Shown: positions 56,197-64,000 of the stretch, one piece after another
Layout: every line of letters starts with the position of its first letter
Numbering within the stretch: the first letter of the stretch is position 1
Assembly (NCBI GenBank): GCA_009739215.1
Contig: VSJF01000008.1
Coordinates: 62,001 to 126,000 of the forward strand
DNA length: 64,000 nucleotides
From: Floccularia luteovirens
Lineage: Eukaryota > Basidiomycota > Agaricomycetes > Agaricales > Squamanitaceae
Direction of reading: 5' to 3'
Position numbers and translations under genes: made by a program
The notes under the pieces: model-generated
Databases searched by the model: none
The model's input: only the letters and a program-made list of their open reading frames with translations
Told to the model about the DNA's origin: nothing

Positions 56197-58581
56197 TTAT
56201 TTCCGTTTATACCTCCCCTCTGTTGTCATCGCCGTTTTCTCTATTTGATCCATTTTCTCCTTATGCATAACTTTAGCTTGCTCATTGATATTCCCGACCT
56301 CTTGAGTATCAGGGAAACCAATATTCCAGTAGTTCGGTGGTGTTTTCCCGCGATCCCAATTGTGTCTGTGGCGGGAAATTGCTTTCTTATGCTCTTCAAT
56401 GTTGGCCTGCCGGTCTGACGAAGGACTGTCCTGGACGGGAGGGCCGACGTGTTTACTACACGTATTTTTGTGTTTGGAAGGCGAACGCCAGAGAGGCTGC
56501 TGGAGACGGTCAGGAAGTGGACCAACGGCTTCGTAGTACTGCGTATCAATATAAGGACGGATGGAATTCTGAATGAAAAAAAAATTTACGTCGCGACAGC
56601 ACTCGCAATCTCCAGCATCCATCCGCCGCCGTTCATTCTTGTTCCTAACAACATCATCGTATTGGAAATTAACCCCCCCATTCTTCACGGGGTCGATCGT
56701 GAAAAATTCATTGATGGTTTTTTCTGCTTGCCTGTGTTGACGTTCGAAATGATTTATAATGGGTAGTGTCAGAACTTACTCGTCGGACGCCCCTTTTCCA
56801 TATCTGCCTCTTCCCTTGTATGCTGAATAATCCACAAGCGACTTGCGGACGGATGTACTCGAAGTCGTAGGGGCTGACTGGGGCATTGGACCTCGGGATT
56901 TAGGTGTTTGTTTAACTGTATTCGTAGGTACCTTGACCCAACCAGTTAGATTGAAGACTACACATGAGAATTGAAGCCTGGCTCACCTTATAAGTTTTCG
57001 CGCCAACATCTGGGCTGGAGTCGGCCCCAGTACGTCTCTTAACGGAGAACTCATTTCCGCTTATTTTTCTGACTTTCCTGGCCGGTTTGCTTGTCTCGTT
57101 TGTTTTATCCGCGGGTTCGCAAAGCAACGCATGAAGAAATGAGTTCTCCGTCTTGATAGGTGTGTGATCCGAAGCTTTGGCCACAGCTTTCGGAGGAGAA
57201 CTTGATCTATTTGTAAGATCAACAAAGATAGGTGCTAAACAGATGACTGGGTTAACATGCTGTGACTGGTTTAGGTTTTGTTAGTACGACGTACCATCAG
57301 CATCTTCTTCTGTTTCTGAAGATTCGCCCATATGTGATGGAAAATCCAATTTCGGAGCCATTGGAGTTAATATAGGAACTTTGAAAGTTCCATCTGGATG
57401 AGAGATAGAAACGGCTGTGTGCACGGAATGAGGAAAATTAACTAGAAACAACGTTGCAGCTGTAGGCTTACCCTGAGAATCATCTTCTGTATCCGACGAA
57501 CCCGATACGCGAGATCTTGGGCTTTTTATTGAGGGAGGTGCTTTAGCATTGAGGACGGGCACAAAAGAGAGGGGGTGACGTGTAGTAGATTGTGGTGTCT
57601 TATCTAACGCTCTCGGGGGGTCAAGAAAGACTGTAGGTGAGAATGATGGCCCAGCCCGGGGGATATCAAGGATTCTATTCTTATAAATGGACAGTTGAGG
57701 CTTTGATGAATTAAGACGCGAAGATTCGGCAGTTTTCAGTGGAGTACCACCCGAACGTGGTGGTTGTTTCGCAGGAACTGGGGTCGTCTGGTTTTCTTTG
57801 TCGCTTTCCATTTCCGTTGGCCCTAATGGCGGAGGGAGATGGTTGCCATGCGCTCCTGTCTGGGGATCAATATTTATTGGCATAGATTAAACAAATAACG
57901 CACGAATACGTGCATCATCACTGTCATATCCCCAGTCAGGGCCACACTCTCTGATCAGTTTTCTCTTTTTGCTAAAAGATGAGTCCGGTGCATCGGAGAA
58001 TAGCCACTGTTTGAAAGTCCTCCATGTCTTAAAGCTGTGCTTAAACTGTTCTGCAGCTCGCATTTTGACTTCGTGTAGGTCATCATAGCGCGCTTGCAGA
58101 TCATCAAGCTGCTGTTGAAGGCTTTCCGTAGCCTTACTGTATTAGGCGTAAGTAGATCTCTGGAGAGGAGGACAATTCGTTCTGCTCACTCTGACACCGC
58201 TTTAATGCTAGATTTCATATTAGCAAGTTCTTTCTCAGCATGTGTTAATTTCTCCCGCAAAGAGTTCCCGCGGGCTTTCTCAGCTTCCAACTCAGACTCC
58301 AGCTTTTGGATTCGTTCGTGACATGTTGCATAAGACGCGTCAAAGTCTGCGGAGTCGATGGTAATTTGAGCATCGTAGATGTCGCGAAAACCGAGGGAAG
58401 TAGCTAAATGATGACATCTATTCTGTGCTTCAAAGACTTGTTTCGCAACGTCTGCATTGGACCATTTCAATTTTGAAATCTTTGTTTCCAACGCCGAAAT
58501 CTCCTTCCTATATTTCTCTTCGAGAACTTTGTCACGTTCACGAAGGTGGACACTTGAGTATGTGTCATGTTTTGTGTCCAT
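56197..58581 (-). CDS. CtIP/Ctp1/Sae2-family DNA end-resection factor
   Basis: ATG at 58581 opens a long coiled coil (MDTKHDTYSSVHLRERDKVL, EEKYRKEISALETKISKLK), as in the tetramerising N-terminus of this family. Further exons give a disordered Pro/Ser/acidic middle (EMESDKENQTTPVP; GESSETEEDAD) and a basic segment. Next is LVDYSAYKGRGRYGKG, then ERRRMDAGDCECCRD, and the hallmark C-terminus with SRHRHNWDRGKTPPNYWNIGFP, ending GRYKRK at 56197. The C-x-x-C plus RHR motif defines the Sae2/CtIP C-terminal domain, which activates Mre11 nuclease at double-strand breaks. About eight exons are inferred; all joins are in frame, including one short intron of about 40 bases. The middle of the gene is the least certain part. 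Confidence 0.88.
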
Positions 58582-59588
58582 GGAAGGGCCAATTCTGAGG
58601 GTTATAGCACCTTATCGTAGACCATATGAGTGGAGTTTTGTTGAAAATGACACGACCACATGACAAAATTAGGCATGCTGGTCACAAAAAATTGTCATCA
58701 TGTGATGACTACGATGTCACTCTTGATGTACATAGTGCTGGTGGAACCAAGATAATAGCTCAATACTATCAATGTTCAACAAGTTGATATATTGGGAGCT
58801 GACCCTTCTATAGAGCTAAAAGCATTGTACTGCCTTGATTTTCTACTTAATTACAACCAGAGGACATTACAAGGCCTTACGTGCAATTGCGCTCTAACCT
58901 TCAAGGGCTGCTGGCACCCAAGAATCTTGACACAAGTGGAATGGTTTCAATTTTAACAGTTGTCCGCTCTTGGTGGCGTTAAGGGACCAGGGTCAGCGGA
59001 ATTCCTTACCCTGCTGTGAAAACTTATTTTCCAAAAATTAATCTATCAACAGGTACTTACGATTTCGAAAATTGCGATGACAGCGGTATTACTTCCATGA
59101 CAGGATGTTTCAAAGCGTCTAGACGGCTGCGATTACATTCTTCACAGACTTCAACAAACGTTGTTAATCACTTCTCTTTCCTATTATGCTTACGATGACT
59201 AACAATCCCGTCGATTTTGCGCAAAGTAGAGTCACAATCCGGCAGTACTATTACTCGCTCAGTGCTTGCCAAGCTCGAAATCATATCCTATGGAGCCTAC
59301 TGCATTTGGTTTGATTTTTGTTGCTTAGGAGACACTGTTGTTTTTGCCCTCATACCACTCAAATGTTGGGATTAATGCGTACAAGGTGCTCTAGCTGAGA
59401 AAACTGATTAACATTGTATGTAACCATAAACGTTTTTCGGGTCAATCCCGGATCTGTGCTTCCCGTAGTAAGTACGTCCCCCGGTTTGCGATTGTTGTGC
59501 CAACTTACTTCTGAATCATGCTTCCATACTAACAGTTTTCATATAACATGACCTACCCAATCCTACCGGAGATTCCCAAGCACCCGTC
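58582..59588. other. Divergent intergenic region, no gene seen
   Basis: This separates the start of the CtIP/Ctp1 gene (minus) from the start of the FAD oxidase (plus) and should hold both promoters. A 60-codon frame at 59016-59198 looks spurious. Confidence 0.5.
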
Positions 59589-61407
59589 ATGTTCCTTCTC
59601 CAAAAGCTACTGGCTCTTTCCTTGTTTCTTTTACATGTGATACCTGCTTCTTCCCTGCCAAGTGAGCCGTCCCCTGGAATTTCGGCTTCCAAAGCGTGCG
59701 ATGGTCTACAGAACCAATTAGGTTCAGTCGTAGTGCAGACTTCAGGTACAGAATATCTTCAAGTCGCTACGAACGCGTGGAATTTTTTCAACACTGTCCA
59801 GCGGCCTGCATGTATTGTCCTTCCTCGCAATGCATCTCATGTTCAACTCGCGATGAAAGCCATTTTCAAGGCTAAAGTACGCTATGCGGTACAAGCAGGA
59901 AGTCATAGTGCAATGAAAGGATGGAACAAGTGCAGAATTTTGATATTCGTATTACAACCTGTCTGACTTCTTTTTTTGGCTTTCAAAAGTGTAGATGGAG
60001 GCGTTCTGATCTCTTTTTCCCATATGACAAATGTCTCTTACGACGCCCAGAAGGATACCATAACTTTACAGCCTGGAATACATTGGGGAGATGCTCTTGC
60101 ACAGCTGGAACCACTCGGCGTAGCTCCCATGGGAGGACGCATAGGGTAACGATTTCTAAATGATATCACTTACCTCTAACAAAAACAATTACAGTGACGT
60201 AGGTACAGGTCTTCTACTTGGAGGAGGTCTGAGCTACCTTGCAGGAGAACACGGGTTCTCTGCAGATGCATATACAGAGCTTGATGTTGTGCTTGTTAAC
60301 GGGGATATGGTTACAGCAACAGCAACGAATCAGTATTCTGATCTGTTCCGTGCTTTGAAGGGTGGTGCGAACAGATTTGGGATAGTTACTAGATATGTCG
60401 TCTCCGCAGTACACACGGGAACAAATGAGGAAAAGAACTTCTTTGGAGGTCTTATTATCGTAAGTTTCCGTGTTCGCCAACTGCTTGCATATACTCATAC
60501 AGGTATATCCAGTATCCAAATTCTTCCATCGAAGCCGTTGTTAGAGCAACTGCTAATTATGTTCGAACTGTTAACGACCCGAAAGCTTGTAAGTACCTTC
60601 AAGGTATTTGATTTGCATATACTTAATAACCATCTCCATAGCATTATTGGTCGTTGTCGGTAATGCAGCGAATAACGGTGTTTTAACTTCTGCGCATGCT
60701 GTCGCGCTGTTCTATCATGGCTCAGAACTCCCTACAAGTATTTTCGGAGAACTATTATCAATTCCTTCTTCGACGAGCATTTTGGGACCTGTAAGCTATG
60801 TCGAAGCTGCTGGCATTCTAGGACCAGGTGCAGATCGAGGAAATGGGGAATTTTTTGGTGCATCGACTTTTAACGGTGATGTCGACCAATACCTTGATGC
60901 GTTCAACAACTGGAGCAACTTTACGAATACTTTCAAGAACGACATAAATGGCACTGTGTTGGCTTTTACACCCGTATTGGATTCCCAGATAGCAGCTGGT
61001 CGGGCAAGAGGAGGAAATGCAATTGATCCCCCGCAAGGCTCATATGCTTATGTACAGTTCATGACCCAAATGCCACTCAATCAAATCACTGTCCCAGCTG
61101 AGCTTGAGCGCGGACGCCAACTCCTGTTACGACAGTAAGCTTCAAACTTCTGTGACTTATTTCAATGATATATATCTTTTATTCCAGGATGCCTCGTTCG
61201 CCCGGACTTCCACTCTACATTAATGAATGTGACGCAGGCCAGAATGTTTTCGCTACTTATGGTGGTTATGAATTTTTGAAGGATACATACGCAAAATATG
61301 ATCCCACTAGGTGTGTACCAATTTTCCAACGCATAGACAGTAATTTATGAAAAAAAAAACTCTCAAGGTTCAACGTGAAATTCACACAAGGTCCGATAGG
61401 ATTATAG
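59589..61407 (+). CDS. Secreted FAD-linked oxidase (berberine-bridge/PCMH type)
   Basis: Seven exons (59589-59929, 59990-60145, 60195-60459, 60513-60588, 60642-61134, 61188-61310, 61368-61407) give 497 residues. All intron positions equal those of the paralogue at 13005. The N-terminus is a clear signal peptide (MFLLQKLLALSLFLLHVIPA). QAGSHSA holds the expected flavin-linked His; GLLLGGGLSYLAGEHGFSAD is the glycine-rich FAD segment. The C-terminus is NVKFTQGPIGL. It is probably extracellular; the substrate is unknown. The partner Cys of bicovalent enzymes is not seen. This copy anchors the reading of the damaged family members elsewhere in the window. Confidence 0.93.
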
Positions 61408-61776
61408 CTATATAGCATATGCATACCATCCTGGAATTGATGCATTCAAATATTATAAGGAACTTTGGTTTCTAGTCCTCGTAGTTCTTGGATGTACATA
61501 TCATCAGTAGTAAGACTAAAGTGCTTTGTATCTATGGGGACATTCACATTTTAGACGCCTTAACCTGAAGTTATTACAATCATCATTATAAGAGTTCGCC
61601 TTTAGGAAACAAGATGTATCGCATAGTTATTGCACGCCCATGCCCTGTTTTGTACTAATTGGGTGATAAGGAATCGATATTATATGCCTTATGGGTATTG
61701 GATGGGATATCGATATCTTGTGGAGCGGCGGCGTGCCTATTCTGTGCAAATATAACATCTGGTCTGTGTAATAGAC
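61408..61776. other. Tail-to-tail spacer
   Basis: This short AT-rich stretch separates the FAD oxidase stop (61407) from the NDC1 stop (61777). No gene seen. Confidence 0.5.
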
Positions 61777-64000
61777 CTAACAATAATCCATGAAACCCTG
61801 CAATTTTTGAGCAGTCCTTGGTGGGAATTTGAAGGCCAATAGTTTGTCTCCAAAAGTTCTGACTATGCGAGCGACACCTTCCTTCAAACCTGAAAGGAGA
61901 ACAAAAATTTAGCTGACTTCACAAAAATAACCATTTGCAGATATTTACTATCTCCCACAACACCAAGTATTTCACTGGCTCGCTCAACTTCCAAACGCAT
62001 CCTTTTGTTTTCTTCTGTATCGTTCTCTGGATCAATAGGAGGCGTTGGGTTCAGTTTGTTGATCTCCATATGGTATTCTTCAATTGCGGCAAGGAATGAC
62101 AGCATGGCCTCCAGAATCTTCGGAATATCACGCTGAACAACACCAAACTTGTCTTCTGTCAGGGAGGCACTTGTCAAATGTGATATCACTATAAAACATG
62201 TTGTCAGTTGACAGGCACTGTTATTCCCAATTGAAAAAGTTGATGTACCATCAATCACGGCAACGTCTAGTTCTCGAGATGGTAATGACATTTCAACAAC
62301 TCGGCTTAGTCTCTCTTGTTTCCACCAGTCCTTACATGTAGCAACCATCTTTTTCACCGCCTGAGGGAAATGCTGGTCAGCCTTTGCTAGGATTTGAACC
62401 ACAATCTTTTCATTGTAAGTGGCCAGAACTCCTTTTGTCTGTTCGACAGTCTTTTTTATTTCCTCCTTGACAGGTTTTGAAACGACAGTTGTCTCTACTG
62501 ATCTGAAAAGATCGGGAATGTTTGCACTTTCGACACCTGATTCGATAACTTTTGAGATAGGACCATCGGAACCAAGTGTTTGTAGTGCGAAGTCAACAGG
62601 GCCCTCTGTCATCCGTTGGAAAATCCTCTGGCGGAGTAGTGGTATTGGTGTTGCAGGAATGGTATCAGATGGTGGAGGTTTGGCAGGCGCCACAGGCGCT
62701 GGAGTTGGTGGCTGCGGTTTACCCCTTCTGAGAAACAGCTGATAATCTTTCCCAAGAAGAATAAGACTTTCACGGAGAAAACGACTCCACAAATTGAGCG
62801 AGTTCTTCTGGTCACCGAATAGAGCCGACCGTTGGGCGCTCGATGACTGTGACTCTCCTGTGGCACAATTTGCCAGTTCGCAGTACGCAAAGTATTTGAA
62901 AATTACGTCTGATGAAGTTACCCCAGAGACAAGAGTCAAATTTGGATTGGTCGTCGAATGAGAGACAGTGATATGCTGTAAATTTTGATATGGGAGTGAT
63001 ACCACACCACAATGAATTGTTACATACCTGACAAATGAAATGTTCGAAATATATTTCGGATGATTCCCAGATGATAAGAGTCGTGAACGCAAGGAACCAT
63101 GCCCTAACAACAAGCTGAAAATGGCGAATGGGAAGGAACACAGTCCAAGAGCCCTTGAGAAAGTGTGCAGTGAATGGTCGGAGAACCATGTGCAGCAAAG
63201 GGAGTTTGTACCATAATGGCAGGGTAATTCGGACTAGGGCAAACAGTAGGGCAGATGTTACTACTGTTGCTGTTGCCAAAAGCAGAGAAACAGCAATGCA
63301 TTTTATCGCTTGATATGCACCGAAACCTTTTCGATTCGATGTTTCCTAGAAATATACAGTAAACACCCGCGTACATGTACGTATTAAATGTATAGACTGC
63401 ACCATAGAATTTGTTGGCCACCGAAAGACCGATCTTTCCAGCAGAACATTGCGCAGAGAAAACGCGAATGCAACAGTAGCCTGTGTCAGGATGAGGAAGA
63501 GTAAACGGCCGTTTAGGTAGAAAGGATGTTTTCTGAATCCATTTAGTTAGGAAGCTGTATATTTAGCCAATAACGAACATACCTAGACTTGACGAATAAG
63601 AAAAGTTTTGGATCCTCATTCGAGTTAATTCCACTTCTGGAAGCATATACCAGAGCAGTATGAAGACATGTGAAAAGTATTGAAGAGAATAGATACGCGT
63701 AATTAGCGCGCCTCATACTACTTTTTGAATATGCATTGTGAAATAGCATCGATGGTGACGTCGCGGGTGAGCGCTCCCCTAAGACGCGTAATTGTAATCA
63801 GTGACTGTTGCCTAGGAATTGAATAACCTACCGGTCAAGAGAATCTTTCGCACGACAACAACAGGCAAAGCTGTTATCAACCAGCTCAATAGACTGCTAG
63901 ATATAGTCAGGGGCTGAAATGGAGCTGCCAAAACGCCAAGCCCTAATTCACCGAATCCTCCATTTTGCCATATCATCCAGACGGTGTTCAGAGACCAGGT
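61777..64000 (-). CDS. NDC1: Nucleoporin NDC1, partial (N-terminus beyond the window)
   Basis: This is a minus-strand gene entering from the right edge and ending TAG at 61777. Near the edge, TWSLNTVWMIWQNGGFGELGLGVLAAP leads into a membrane segment LLSWLITALPVVVVRKILL. Further hydrophobic exons lie at 63300-63720 and near 63080-63250 (VVRAWFLAFTTLIIWESSEIYFEHFI), in line with the multi-pass N-terminal half of NDC1. A long cytosolic half follows, with YFAYCELANCATGESQSSSAQRSALFGDQ and SLPSRELDVAVIDG; the final exon reads LKEGVARIVRTFGDKLLAFKFP. NDC1 anchors nuclear pores and spindle pole bodies in the membrane. Identification rests on topology and motif resemblance, not on alignment. Confidence 0.75.

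Noticed and set aside
1..64000. CRISPR arrays, rRNA genes or bacterial operons
   Set aside because: None seen. The window is eukaryotic, with spliceosomal introns in most genes.

Overview
This window is nuclear DNA of a filamentous basidiomycete, most likely an Agaricomycete. The genes are dense in short introns of about 45-90 bp with GT..AG borders. The gene set is fungal: an eisosome PIL1/LSP1 BAR protein, PEX19, nucleoporin NDC1, a CtIP/Ctp1/Sae2 protein, a KRE6-like membrane protein, DHA1-type MFS transporters, berberine-bridge-type FAD oxidases and secreted proteins with an NAAR..GLPPL motif. The retroelement is a chromodomain-bearing Ty3/gypsy element.

Layout. 1-12.4 kb is a nest of mobile DNA. 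A minus-strand FAD-oxidase gene (remnants at 2535-2900 and 11697-12440) was split by a terminal-inverted-repeat element (2905-11692, duplicated ATGG). That element was itself split by a chromovirus (3050-10304, duplicated CCTAC). A second copy of the outer repeat (1-1653) carries a solo LTR of the same chromovirus family, and the copy at 10408-11452 preserves the empty site. 13.0-14.8 kb is an intact FAD oxidase on the plus strand. 17-18.4 kb is a Ser/Pro-rich protein and 20.5-22.6 kb is a KRE6-like protein with no visible catalytic motif. 24-27.3 kb is another dead FAD oxidase with about 2.5 kb inserted in an intron; the insert carries a Cys-rich gene. 28.2-31.6 kb holds a small secreted double-psi-barrel protein and an MFS transporter. 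33.9-38.9 kb holds PIL1/LSP1 and a conserved fungal protein. 40.3-41.6 and 48.7-50.0 kb are two paralogous secreted proteins. Between them lie PEX19 and two tandem copies of a tungstate-binding-protein-like (PBP) gene that were duplicated together with the 3' end of PEX19. 50.9-53.0 kb is a second MFS transporter. 54.4-58.6 kb holds a basic nuclear-looking protein and the CtIP/Ctp1 homologue. 59.6-61.4 kb is the second intact FAD oxidase, tail-to-tail with NDC1, which runs off the right edge.

The FAD oxidases, MFS transporters and secreted proteins look like a fast-evolving accessory layer with five FAD-oxidase copies in different states of decay. It sits among single-copy housekeeping genes. 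I see no complete biosynthetic cluster. Several genes between 34 and 47 kb carry single-base insertions that break the frame, so either the consensus is locally imperfect or something biological is recoding them. All exon borders are read by eye from splice signals and paralogue comparison; no database search was run.
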